Below, piece after piece: positions 35,445 to 47,600 of a stretch of 64,000 nucleotides of DNA. The position numbers were made by a program, and so were the translations under genes. Each line of letters opens with the position of its first letter. Position 1 is the first letter of the stretch. Under the pieces are notes generated by a model. It was not told the origin of the DNA and did not search any database. It saw only the letters and a list, made by a program, of their open reading frames with translations. The DNA lies in the NCBI GenBank assembly GCA_963924555.1, contig OZ004586.1, forward strand, positions 496,001-560,000. Direction: 5' to 3'. This stretch comes from Crambe crambe (Eukaryota > Porifera > Demospongiae > Poecilosclerida > Crambeidae).

Positions 35445-35590
35445 CACCACATCAAAGGAAGTTCTCCATATCAAAGAATCTACCCACCAGTGTTTCAGAG
35501 GGGTAATTAAGATACATCAAAAGAATTCACCACATCAAAGGAAGTGGCGACCACATCGAAGGAAGTTATGACCACATAAAAGGAATTTAG
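35445..35590. repeat. CCACATCAAAGGAA minisatellite, fourth junction
   Basis: Short imperfect array between the kinase tail and gene 4. The minus-strand AATAAA for gene 4 is at 35624-35629. Confidence 0.75.
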
Positions 35591-35803
35591 GTCCTGCATC
35601 ATGTAAATTTCATTTTTTGGCGCTTTATTTTGAAATAATTTTAATAATTATACAAACAAAATCCACAAAATTATAATGTGAGAAGTGAAACAAAAAGTGT
35701 AAGTGAAGCAAATAGAACTGACCATGTGAGTGAGGGGAACCAAAATTATTACAAAATGAACACAAGACAATAACTAGTGGTAAGTGCATAGTTATGGAGG
35801 AGA

Positions 35804-38800
35804 CTAACAGAGTGAGTGGAGATAATCCACCACTTCACTGTGACCCTCTGCTTGGGCCAGCTGGAGTGGAGTCTCGTTAAACATGTTTCTGATGTTTGGG
35901 GAGCAATGGAGATGTTCGATGAAGTACTTGACAGTCGCTAGTTGACCAAACACTGCTGCTGTGTGGAGTGCAGTGCCTGATATCTTGTCTTGTAACATAG
36001 CGTTGCATCCTTTGACTTCAGTTAGATATCGGATGATGGATAGGTGTCCTTTCTTGGCTGCAATATGTAAAGGTGTAGAATTGCTGTCATCCAGAGAATT
36101 GGGGTCACAGGCATGATTCTCTATGAGATTCTTGACGAGGTGGAGGTGACCTTCTTGTGAAGCATAGTGAAGTGGTCGACTTCCATACTGACCAGGAACA
36201 TTCGGATTGCAATGCATAATGTTTATTAAATAGTCACAAACATCACTATGTCCATAAAGGGCTGCATAGTGAAGTGGTGTGCTGTTACGCTTGTCCCTAC
36301 AGAGAGGATCACACCTCATGTCTTCACATAGATATTGCACTATTGATAAGTGCCCACACTGTGCAGCAAGACCTAGGGGGGTGACATGCTCATCATTTCT
36401 ACTCTCAGGGTCACACCCACACTCCATTATCAGGAACTTGACAATGGACAAGTGACCCCTCTGTGCAGCAGCATGGAGAGGTCCTATACTTTCCACACCA
36501 CTAGGAAGGTTGGGGTCACAATTGCAGTCGTGGATAAAATATTTCAATATTTTGATGTGACCATGCAGAGCTGCAAGGTGGATGGGAGAAGTCCGATGCT
36601 TTGTAAAATCCTTGAAAATATCTTCCATCTTCATGAAGGTCAGCATTGTCTCCATCAAGTACTTCACTACTTTTAAATTTCCACCCTGACAAGCTCTGTG
36701 TAGAGGTGAGTAACCATCCTCGTCCTGCTCAAGGGGATCGACTTGGTGCTTGTCGACTAGATACTGTACTATGTTGAGATGACCTGTTTCAGCTGCTTGG
36801 TGTAATGGTGTCGTTCCATATTGACCTAACGCCGCAGGGTTGCATAGCTCACTTTCGATCAGGTACTCCAGCACTTCCAATCTTCCATCGCTAGCTGCTC
36901 GATGTAGTGATGTATTATTGTTCGCATTTTTTGTTAAGGGGTTGAGTCCCTTTGTGATGAGACACTTCACTTCTTCCAGGTCTCCTATTGCGGCAGCACG
37001 ATGCAATTCCAAGCTCTGCTTGGTGGTGGTTTCTGCTGAGACTATCATGTCCAGTCGTGGGTCCTTCAAGTCTCTCCCAACATAGTCCTGTCATGTGAGG
37101 GAAGGAAATTCTCACTCTAGTACTAACATAATAGAGGAATTGTTGACTTATTAGCTATAGAAGTCTGGAAATTTATGGATTGTGCCACAGACATTACAAC
37201 CATTGTTTACAAGTAACAGCAATTAGAAAATACAATGAAATTAAATTAATCAAATACAAGTAAGCTGTAACCATGGATATTAAAATTAGTAAATATTAGG
37301 TGTGAGTAAAATGACTATGCTCCATGATTGTTTTCTTGATCTCCAATTCTACCTATTATGCTTCTTAAACATTGTTCTATATGTAGCAATAAATTTATCA
37401 GCATTGAAGATATTCTTCTCTCATTAAATGAAGTGACAAAACCCTTTCATAAGCTGTGTAGATGAGGGTTGGACTAAGAGGACTCTCTTGAAAAGGGAAG
37501 ACAATGAGGGTAATTCATCCTGGCTCACTGAACCTCAGAAAGGTCCATGAGTAATTGCCTATTAAGCTCAATTATGCCCTAAAAGTTATTATGTCTAAAT
37601 GTAAAAGAATATGCTACATCATTTATTCCTCCCTAATTATTGAATTAGGTAGAACTAGTAGCACGTTGATATTCTTACGTTAGGGGAATTCTAAAATCCT
37701 TACCTGGAACACAGACATTACAACCATTGTTTACAAGTAACAGCAATTAAAAAATACATGGAAATTAAATAATAAGTTGTAACCATGGATATTAAAATTA
37801 GTAAAAACCTAATGTAAATGAGTAATGCTATCATCTCTAATTATGAGCTATTACCCAAATAATATCAGTAGCAGGTTGATGGTTTTATGTTAGGGGAATG
37901 ATGATTCTTATATCCTTACCTGGAACTCATCAGAGATATTGGTACCGAGTCCTGATGTGAATATACTTCCACCATCATCTGAGTGAGTGGCAATACCTGT
38001 TCCAGTGATGTCACTAACTGTGCCAATTGCCGAGTCAGCATCATCATCACCATCAATACCCTTCACCTTAAGGGCAGCCATTTCCCCCACTAGAGAGAGG
38101 ACAGGGTCTGGGTAGGAGAAGAGATATCAGATGACGTCAAATACCAATGGAGAGAACTCACCTTTTCCCTTATCAACAGTTGAGACCTGAGAAGAAAGAT
38201 CGAGACTCTGGTCTCCATAGCTGATATTCACGAACCCCAGATTTTGCAGAGCAAGCTGTTGTTCTTCAGTAATAGCATCTATTATACCGTCATCCAAAGT
38301 TCGGTATTTCATCTTGAAACCTTCATCAATATGTAGCAGTCGTAACACTGGACCTCCCAATGCACTTTTCATCCTCTTCTCTAGTTTTCTGAATTCTTCG
38401 ATGGTCATTTTGTTAAGCTCTATTTTACTTTCCAGAGAGAGAACCTTTTCTGGTTTCCTTGCTTTACCAAATGCATTACTTGGACATTCACAAACTCGTC
38501 TTTTAGAATACTCCTGGATCTTTTGTTTAAAGCTTTTAAGTGCCTCTTTATTTTTTCTTCCACCAAATTTCTTAATCCAAAGCTTTATGATATGATGATC
38601 ATGAAAAGAACAAAATCTAGACACTCTGCGAAAAGCTTCAGTCATTGTATCACAACCTTCCCATAATTTTTCTTCGAAATTCATATTATGCAATTCAAGG
38701 AGGCTTAGAAAGTAATCGAATGTGTACGATTTTTGTAGAGACTCTAGAAGACCAGAGATGAGGTCAGCAAATTTTGTTTTCATCTTTTCAGTTTCTTGAT

Positions 38801-39705
38801 AAAGCTGACTCATTTTAATCTTTTTTTCATCTTCTGACATTCCATGAGTTGGGAGAAAAGGAAAATGTGGAATAAGGTCCACAACACTTAGCACTGAAAA
38901 ATTAGTAGTTATTAACACTTAGCATAGAAACACTTCAAATAACATACCTGAACTGGCGCATGAACTGACAGTAGAGGCAGCAGATTCTTGATATTGAGTT
39001 TTCAGTTGACCTGTTAAAGTAACAATGAGAATTGTACTTCATAGTTAGCCAATCTTTACCTTGTGCAATCTTTTGAGCAAGTCCTCCATGACCAATAGTT
39101 TCGAGTGCTTTCATCAAGCTCTTCCAGGTGGGTTTACCACTCTTCTTCATCACATTATCTTGCTGATTGAGCCAAGCCGAAGCCATATCTTCACGAAGAG
39201 GGTTCATCATCTTCAAGTTGTTATACTGAAGACCCAGTGCTAAACCCAACCGTATCAAGTCTTCTGGAAGTAGAGTTCCCAAATATTGGGTGACTTCAGA
39301 GAGATCATCCACTGTTAGTTGTGCTACAAAAGACAAAACAAAAACAAAAAACAAAACAAAATGAAGAGATGGATGAGCTGAAGTAACAGTGTATGGGGAT
39401 CTTGATATTGTTAGACTTACTCTCTGGGCCTGGGTTAGATTCGACATCACCACAGAGTATCAAGAGAGAGGGGAGAACTGTCTGTGCAAAGGACAGGTTG
39501 AGAAGGGAGCCATGATCCCCCAGATCAGATTGAACACAGAAGGTATTTGATGTGGGGGAAGAGAGATCACCAACAAGCACTGGATAAAGAAAGCAGGAGT
39601 GTCTAGTATCACTAAAGGAAGTTGGAAAATACCTATTTTTCTCCTATGTAGGCAGAAAATAAAACATAGCTGCATACCTTCGAGGGTTTTTTCAGCTTCT
39701 TTCAT
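35804..39705 (-). CDS. 2A-Death-ANK gene 4 (mosaic variant, one linker exon absent)
   Basis: My model is complement(join(35804..37087, 37920..38107, 38162..38893, 38948..39010, 39060..39323, 39421..39579, 39678..39705)): 2718 bases, 905 residues, in phase. The 54-base linker exon seen in genes 1-3 (TSDTPTPSDMSTE) is missing, and skipping it keeps the frame. The unnamed-domain exon is strikingly divergent in its first two thirds (for example FCSFHDHHIIKLWIKKFG). It becomes nearly identical to the paralogues from ALGGPVLRLLHIDEG on. The EGCIELKY motif of the others is EGFKMKY here. The 2A motif DVESNPGP and death domain are intact. The ankyrin exon has its own set of surface substitutions (LHRAASDGRLEV, LHTAAVFGQLAT). 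Confidence 0.85.
39425..39448 (-). other. 2A motif, gene 4
   Basis: Encodes DVESNPGP with the same hydrophobic upstream stretch, in spite of the strong divergence of this gene's unnamed domain. Confidence 0.85.
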
Positions 39706-41344
39706 GCTTGCACAATGAAATCCTGTCACTAGATTAATGGTAGTTATTATAATGTAGCTGTTTATTGTAATTAATAGAGTTTATACCTTCTTGTACGAGC
39801 CCCACCCCCTTAGCGATCTGCAGTAGCTTGATCCGGAAACCAGTAGCAAAAATCCGGAAAATAGTGCTATATAACTAGATTATCACTGAGTTTATCAGTT
39901 CGATGGCAATTCCAGAGCTGTGATACAAAACTGGCAGTTATCTGGACCAAAAGAGAAAAAAAGAAAAAAGAAAAAAAAAAGGGCGTTCCCTTAAGTAAAC
40001 AAACTTAATGCGCATGTGTAGTTTTAGTTCCATTATTCATGAGCCCCACCCAGCTACATGGTGCGCATTCGTAGAGTAGCTGAGTGTAAAATGCGAACTT
40101 CAAGAACACATGTCCTGTCTCTTGAGGTTATCAGTCAAGACCCTTCTTCCATTCAGTTGGTGTTGTGTGTCAGGATCAATAGGTATGGGCATGAAGGTCA
40201 TGTGATTTTTTTTGTGTGTGTTATTTAGGCCTGATTTTGATTGTGTGTCATATTTCCTTTATGTTCTATTTAAGGGAAGGGGAGTGTAGTAATTATTTCC
40301 TGTTGTGGTTAAATCATTACATCATTTTTATATTAGAGTGTAGAGTAATTGAAGTTGTTGTTCAGTTGTTCAGTGTATGTTGTTGATGAGTACAAAGATC
40401 AGTGAAGCAGTGTGGACTGTTTCTGTTCTTTCAAAGAATGAGCATCACGTGACTTGTGGGATAATAATTTACCACATGTGCGTGTGCACACAATTCAAAT
40501 TATTAGTTTCTTAGGCAGAAAGTCATGCGGGATGCGTTTTTATTTTATTTTTATCGAAACTACACCCACTTCCGGTCAACCGTATATATTTAGCATGCAC
40601 ATCCTCCAAGGGACATGCTATGAGCCGCGTGCACGCACGTGTTATTGAATTTTTGTGGTGGCAACAACATTCTATCATATGTCAAGAAAAATTGTTACCA
40701 GACATACTTTTCCCCCTAGTACAGATTTCAGTTGGTCCTTACTAGCCTCGTCCCCAGGCGATTCCATGCGCAATTATTATAGCTTGTGGAAGCTTATTAT
40801 TATTGCACGTGGAATCACCTGGGGACGAGGCTAGGTCCTTACATGATGAACAAAAAGTGTAAGTGAGTGAGGGAACCAACACTTCTTCTAATAGTTGTGA
40901 GGTTTTCCTGTTTTGAAACCCAATACAACGACAGAGTCTCTCCTGTTATACTGTAAGTGCTTTGGACTGAGCACAGTTCCTCAAGTGTGCAATATATTGC
41001 AGCTTTAAGAAATTTAAAGCACACTTTTCAGAGGATCTGATTGGTCACAAGTCATGTGACCAGCACTAAATGTCTAACAATGAGGTCAAATGCTGAGCTC
41101 AGCAATGTGCTTTCATCAGGAGTGGTTATCAGCATCTCCAAATAAAGAGCACTTGTTCAACCAGTTGAACCAGTTCCAGTCATGCCACTTGTTAGGGGAC
41201 ATGTTGGATGTATTCATCTAGTCCCTTTAAGGAATTGAATTGCTTTAAAGAAAGTGTAAATCTCCCTCAGTCTGAAAGATAATCAACACATTCTCATCAT
41301 AATGCACTGCCTACCAACTCCTTAGAGAATAATTCATAATGTAT
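39706..41344. other. 5' flank of gene 4, similar to flank of gene 2, with MITE copy
   Basis: No gene is recognised. It matches 22113-23879 with small deletions and includes the second copy of the 91-bp MITE at 40743-40833 with the same GGTCCTTAC flanks (40734-40742 and 40834-40842). The MITE thus predates duplication of these units. Confidence 0.6.
40743..40833. mobile_element. 91-bp MITE, second copy
   Basis: Same ends (TAGCCTCGTCCCCAGGCGAT) and identical target duplication as the 23262 copy, with several substitutions in both arms. It was copied with its host block rather than inserted independently. Confidence 0.8.
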
Positions 41345-42535
41345 ATTTTCCTTGTAGAGGAGTTTGCACTAAGCCTCCTTGCTTCTGCTTGGTCCTTGAA
41401 TACTGCCCTGAGGGCACGCTCTATGACTACACACGATTGGACATCGAGATCCTCCCCCCTCAAGTGGTCGGGTTGGCGAGGCATATCGGATCTATCTCCA
41501 CTCCAAGAAAATCATACACAGAGACATGAAGTTACTCGAGTGAGTCATGATATGCAACACAGAAAAGTCTGAAATAAGTGACTTGAAGATTGCATCATCC
41601 CATGGAGGACTGGGTGGTACCGTTTATTAAAAAAAACGAAACTGGAGTGAGGATGCCACCCATTTCCCATCCACACCTCCTTACCATTGTATTAAGTCTG
41701 TAATAGGGTATCCATAATAAGGTAATAACTATTGAAGTGTCCACAATAGGGTACAGGTATTCACTATTGGGTATTCATAATCCCACATCGATCAGTATTG
41801 TAGTCTTATTTGGTGTTCACACTAGAGGCAGTCACAATAGGGTTAGTGTCAGTGTAATTCATTACCTTTGTATGTGGTCACCATAGTCACCAAATTATAA
41901 ATATTTATGCCCGTTGCCATGAGATCATCAAGTCCTAACGCAATTCATGAGGTGTTGGTCACAAGGACCACATAGAGTGGTTTTATGAATATCAAGAAGG
42001 AGCTATGAGTGATTATGACCTCTCTCTCTATCATAGTATTCTTCTCTGCAATAACGATGTCCTGAAGATTTCCGACTTCGGAGTGAGTCGTCATTTTGGT
42101 GAGAAGAGCATGAAGATGACTTTTGTTGGAACGGTTGGGTGGATGTCTCCTGAGACGAGTTGTGCTAAGAGAAGGTGGACATCTGGTCCTACGGAATCCT
42201 GCTCTGGGAGATGCTCATGCAGGAGAAACCATACAATGTAAGTGAAATATAATGTGGAGTAACTCTAGCATATAAGGGAGTTAGGAATTTGGAGTCTTCT
42301 TTTAGACACAGCATTGACATTTTGTTGAACATAGCATTAGGTGTATCGCTATAGCAACCTTTGATACTGTTTGCATATTAGCTTATGAAACAAACCACCC
42401 TTCTTTCCAAGCTTATTTCTATTAAATTTTTTAATCATGTTAGCTGAGAAAAATAAGCAGTGTTTGCATATTATTTTGCAGAATGTGAGTTCCTCTGCAG
42501 TGATTTGGGGTGTTGGCAGTAACAGTCTCCACCTG
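41345..42535 (+). pseudogene. DLK/LZK-like MAP3K pseudogene e, truncated at an ankyrin junction
   Basis: Kinase C-lobe pieces are at about 41345-41536 and 42030-42240. The second keeps the activation loop [18 protein letters not shown] and [10 protein letters not shown] 10-base deletion then shifts the frame before the DIWSYG-type motif, and the LWEMLMQEKPYN segment survives in another frame. The next exon starts at 42481 ([15 protein letters not shown]) and is cut at 42535, where ankyrin sequence begins. The rest of the gene is absent. It is non-functional by these lesions. Confidence 0.75.
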
Positions 42536-42727
42536 GGGAGCAATGGAGATGTTCGATGAAATACTTGATAGTTGCAAGTTGACCATACTCTGCTGCCCAG
42601 TGAAGTGGAGTTCCAAGATCTTTATCTTGTAACATAGCGTTGCATCCTTTGACTTCAGTTAGATATCGGATGATGGATAGGTGTCCATTCATGGCTGCAA
42701 TATGTAAAGGTGTAGAATTCCTGTCAT
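42536..42727 (-). pseudogene. Ankyrin shard of a 2A-Death-ANK copy
   Basis: This 192-base piece matches the ankyrin exon of the paralogues (LHIAAMNGHLSIIRYLTEVK, LHWAAEYGQLATIKYF). It is cut on the left by the kinase exon and on the right at CTGTCAT, after which unrelated sequence starts. The last ankyrin repeat and the stop are missing. Confidence 0.85.
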
Positions 42728-43224
42728 GAATGTGAATGGAATTATTGTAGCTAATTGACATCTACCATAATAGCTACTGGCATCTGACTATAATATTGAA
42801 ACCTCCCTAATAGTAGAATATTAGAGGCTCTCCCCTCTTTCAGAGGTGAAAATCTATTAGCAGTCACTCTTAGCATGCTTTAGGTTGTTGAGACTGTCCT
42901 TTATCAGAGGTTGAATTGTGAGCACCGTACATGCAGTGAAATGAGTAGCTACATTCAATTGTACCAGTGAATTAAATGAATCATGAATTATGCAATTGTC
43001 CATAGTTATGCAGCCTTTTTGGTAATGAAAACAATTTAGTGTGAAAATTGAATGAATCAATGGGAAGGTGGGATGACTGTACGTATACACTCCATGTAAT
43101 CAGAGCATAGATAAGACATTATTGTACAGGAAGAGAAGGTGGAGGAAGAGTAGAAGGTAGGGGAAGAGTATAATAGTCTAAGTAACTATAGCTAGCTACG
43201 TACAATAATTCCATTCATAGGCTT
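42728..43224. other. Unassigned sequence between ankyrin shard and Helitron-like element
   Basis: No gene or repeat family is recognised. It may be the outer part of the Helitron-like element or unrelated unique sequence; the left boundary of the element could not be fixed. Confidence 0.3.
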
Positions 43225-43322
43225 GATGTAGGGATGATAATAAGTCAAACCTTTTTCTTTCCACAATTTCTTCCCTTGTTTCTTTATTTTTTTGTACACT
43301 GTTTTTTGTCATCCCTACATCA
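43224..43322. repeat. 14-bp perfect inverted repeat with T-rich interior near the element's left end
   Basis: TGATGTAGGGATGA at 43224-43237 pairs with TCATCCCTACATCA at 43309-43322 around a pyrimidine-rich spacer. The core TCATCCCTAC recurs at the right end of the element, making it a candidate terminal signal. Confidence 0.6.
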
Positions 43323-43506
43323 CCTTTCATTTTTTTAAAATGTTTTTTTCCCTTACTTGTTTTCTCTCTTTTTTTAAATTAAATGTTTAGCACTAGCTCC
43401 CCTGCTTAAGTCCTTGGTAGCTACATGTCAAAGGGTGGACTAGCTACATATATAAGATCATGAAACTTTGAGGAGACATAGCTATTATTATGACAAATTG
43501 CTCCTT

Positions 43507-43529
43507 CCCCACATGCAGCGCATGTGGGG
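43507..43529. repeat. Perfect 10-bp stem, 3-nt loop hairpin
   Basis: CCCCACATGC and GCATGTGGGG are separated by AGC. It lies downstream of the Rep/helicase gene, on the side where Helitron-like elements carry a 3' hairpin that signals the end of rolling-circle transfer. No CTRR follows within 20 bases. Confidence 0.6.
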
Positions 43530-43898
43530 TATGAAATATAAATTTTGTACTTGGTAACCATGGACAATCGACCACACAGCATGCATTATAAGCATGGTGT
43601 GATTGATTGCCCCTCTGTTAAAGAGGAAAGTGGCAATTCGACTGTTTCGCTCTATTTGGAGCTCTTCAGCATGGTGCAACCAAGTACATAGAACACATTC
43701 AGGTTTATAAAATTGTCTCAGTACTCTTCTAATCACTGTCAGAGCAGTCAAGTTCTCTGCCCTCCGCTTTAATTCATATGTACAAGTTAAAATCAAAATG
43801 TTCGCACAATTAAATTTCATTTTTGATAGAATAACTGAATCTGACATAATAATGCCTTGCATTTTTGCATGAATAGCCAGCTGCAAACCTTGACATGC

Positions 43899-44049
43899 AT
43901 GACCCTCCATAGGACTAATAGCTATAAAATGAAGTTGGATTTTCTCAGGAAACAGTAAGATGTAGCTGCTATGACTGCTTACCCCGTATTCTTATAAAAT
44001 ATAATTTTGGAGCCTGAAAGATTAAACACTGAAGAACAGTGAAAATGCA
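43899..44049. repeat. Left subterminal inverted repeat of the Helitron-like element
   Basis: Aligns with the reverse complement of 52406-52566, sharing ATGACCCTCCATAGGACTAA, AATGAAGTTGGATTTTCTCA and GTAGCTGCTATGACTGCTTA blocks with a few indels between. The open frame of 140 codons on the minus strand across 43488-43910 has no recognised product. Confidence 0.75.
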
Positions 44050-44619
44050 TTAGCTATAGCTGTAAACCCGAGTTACTTGATGTGCATGAGCACAAACGTT
44101 AAATGCGAAATAAATTTTGCACGAATGGTTTGATTTTAACTTGTACTGTATGTTACCATACAGTGGCACCAAGTTTTTTAGCCTGTGAGTCTGTGTTAAG
44201 TACTGTTGCCTATACAGAGAAAGGATCAGTGCTCGTTGGGACTTTTACATATATCCATATCCATACATATACAGTTAAACTGGAAGTGAATGACATCTGG
44301 CCTATGTGTTAATGTGCGCCAGTACACTATAATGATGCCATTCTTTATGCAACACCACCTTTTTACTTCCAGCTGTGTCCCAACGTTTCAAGTGGCACCC
44401 CCCTGCACTGTTGTAATCATTATCCTTCTCTACAGTACTTCTTCCTTCAATCATATAAATAAGCTGGGAAGTGCCATTGTGGTGTTGCTCCTGGTGCTTA
44501 TACACAGCAGGCTATACATGATGATGCTGTATAACAACTGGCATAATTGCCAAGTATACTTTGTGATGTGCAATAAGTAGCACTGACACACAATCATCAT
44601 AGCGAAGGTATTCAAGTAA

Positions 44620-47600
44620 TTATAAGACTGAGCATACGACTTCAAAGTGTTCAGAATGAAATCTTATGTACATTGCCTTTTGTGTGACATCATCACATGT
44701 GACATCATCATACATGGTTAGATTTATCCGGGAGGGGGGATATTTATGCCAATCATTTAAATTTTTAACAAATGAATATATTGGAGTATTTAGCAAATGT
44801 GCAAAAGCAAACATTTCGATATCAGTACCCCAAGTGTTTATTTTGTCCATATTGGTTCTATTCAAGTAGTCATTAACACTTTTATAGCCATAGGTGCCCA
44901 AGAACCCAGGAATTCTTTGCAAGTGTTCTATTATGGCCAAACGTACAGCTACATGATGTCTTTGAGTTCCCGTTACTATGTGGGAAAGACACCGAAACAG
45001 ACAATTGCCATCTGCTATAATTTTTTGCATCTTATCTGGACGTGTCAGAATTACATTGGCACCACCCTGACTTAATCCATTTTTGCAATGATATGGAATA
45101 TTTAGTACACCACATGCAACTTTTTGCCACTCTTCGTCCACTGAATGGAATCTACACTCTGGCCACTCTTCCTGTAATATTATGTTTCCATCTATGTGAT
45201 TGCTTGTGGGAATGCTGTTACTACTGCTATGGTCTGCTTTCTTTTCATCTGGTTCATTGGGTTGAGGTGGGTTTGAATTTATCAAAGGTTCAACAGCAAG
45301 AACAACCTCATAATGAGCTTGTGGGTGTCTTAGATACAGGGAATTTGATGCTAAGTCTGTTTTCACTGTCTTGTCTACGCTGCTAGGTTTGAACCTATCC
45401 CAGGTGTCTCTTTGTGTGTCATAAGAGAATATGCATGTTTTTAGTAAGTGGGCAAGGGTTAGTAATTCAATATCAGTGCCCCACACACCAGTTTTGTCCA
45501 TTCCACTGCCCTGTATGTATTCCCCAACAGTGGTGTATCTATCTTGAGAACGGCCCCTGATATGTCCTATAATAAGGGGAGCGATATCATGCATGTGCTG
45601 AATAATTTTTGTACGTAGCCTCTCATGTTGGGCTTGTGAACCCGTGATAATATAAGACAGAGATCGAAACATGCAATTTCCGTCTCCAACTATTGTCTTA
45701 ATTTTATTCTTGTCTGGACAAGTGAGAGGCAAACTGCCACTACCTGGACTCGCTCCATTGCTTCTCTCAAACTGGAGACCAAGGGAGGCACAAGCATTGC
45801 GCTGCCATTGCTCATCGACTGAATGAAATTTGAAAGGCCATACCCTTTGTTCCAGCTGAGAGTTGATAGGATTGGCTTTGATAGGGTTGTCAACCCTTCT
45901 CTTCTTAGCATTGGGCTCAATTTGTTCAGAAGTACCAGTAAGCTTGCGCTTGGAGCGAGTTCTTGGTGCTGGCACATCATACAGAGGAAGGTCTTTTCTA
46001 TACATTTCCCTCAGTCTATTGATTTCCATGATGCTTTTCCTATTGACCCTGATTGAGTCTTTGTCCAGAGAAATTAGGTGCAACCCAAGAAGCGATTTCA
46101 CCCTTGAGAGTGCTACGTAAGCCATGCCATCAGCAAATACCTTGCTTGATAATTCTATGATAGCACAATCCAAGGATAAACCTTGGCATTTGTGAATTGT
46201 AACTGCATAGGCAAGGATAAGGGGAAATTGCTCACGGTAGACAAAGTAATTTTTCATCACCATGAACTTTGTCTTTACCTTTTCAATATCACATGGATCA
46301 TTGATGTGGTCAAATTGAACAGAGATACATCTTGCTGAGATTGCTATAACTGTGCCAATGGCTCCATTGACCAAACCTGCTTCTATATCAATGTTACGTC
46401 TCAGCATAACACGTGCACCAACAGCTAGTTTTAGCACTGCTTCTAATCCTGCAGTATTATTGCAGTCTTTGTTTAGTTTCTCTAGCTTCTCAGCTGCTTT
46501 CTTGTTCCACTTGCTTTTGCTCTTTGTTTCATCAACTTCGTCAGTGCACGATATTTTGTATATTTCTGAGTCCAGGCTTCCAAGCATTTCATTGTTGACT
46601 CGGTCGCACTGCTCTCTGGTGGGGAAAAGACAGACAGGATTCATGTCTGAGTTCTTAAGATCACGAAAGAGTTCAGGTACAGAACGGTCAGTAACACGTT
46701 CTTGGAGTGTGCATAGTGTTTCCTCAGTTGGAGAACCTCGCCTCACACTGTCCAGCATTTGTGAGAACTCCCTGTCTTTCTTTTGTCTCTCATTGATGGT
46801 GAGCTCATCGTATTTGATGGAACTTTTCCATATGTTCACTGATGTCGTACAGCCAAGTTTGTGACATAGTGATTTTTTGGATATCATTTCAAACACAGGA
46901 CTACCGTTAACAGGCTGCAACTGAAGCAAATCACCTACAAATATAACATTTTTCCCACCGAACCAACTGTGTCCACCAAATAGTTCCTCAAGTCTCAGGT
47001 GCATGTATGCAAGGTTGAGACTGGAAACCATGGACACTTCATCTACAATAATCATTTTGAGACCACGAAGCACGGTCTTCATTATTTTCTGTGAGGCTTT
47101 TGAAAGAGACCAGTAACCAGCCTCTTTGCCTTCATGTTCTATAGGCAATTGAAAGAGCCTATGGATGGTTACTCCACCAACATTGAAGGCAGCCAAACCA
47201 GTAGGTGCAGCAACTGCACACGTCAAATCATCAGATGTCCAAATGCCATCTATGAGCTGTTTCAGAGCTTCAATGAGAAACGATTTGCCAGTTCCTCCGA
47301 CACCACTTATGAACATGCAAAGTGGTTCAAATTCACAATTACATTCGTCAGCTTCATGCTGTACTTGATGAAGGAGGTGGTCCTTTACACGTTCAAAGAT
47401 CCTCCTCTGATCAGAATTCAACATCATGACTCTTTCTTGTAAGGTGAGTTTATCAGGCTTTTTGGCGTTCATGTGCAATGCATCCAGCATTGCTGACTTT
47501 GCCTGACCTAACAACTCTGGTTCGTCATGATCTTCCTTGTTGGTTCCCTCATTATCATTATTTGCCTCTCTTGCATCATTGATTTTCTTCAGAGCCTCCC

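Noticed and set aside
43488..43910. 140-codon minus-strand open frame as a second transposon gene
   Set aside because: It includes the hairpin and reaches the left inverted repeat, has no recognisable domain, and lies in the expected non-coding 3' end of the element.
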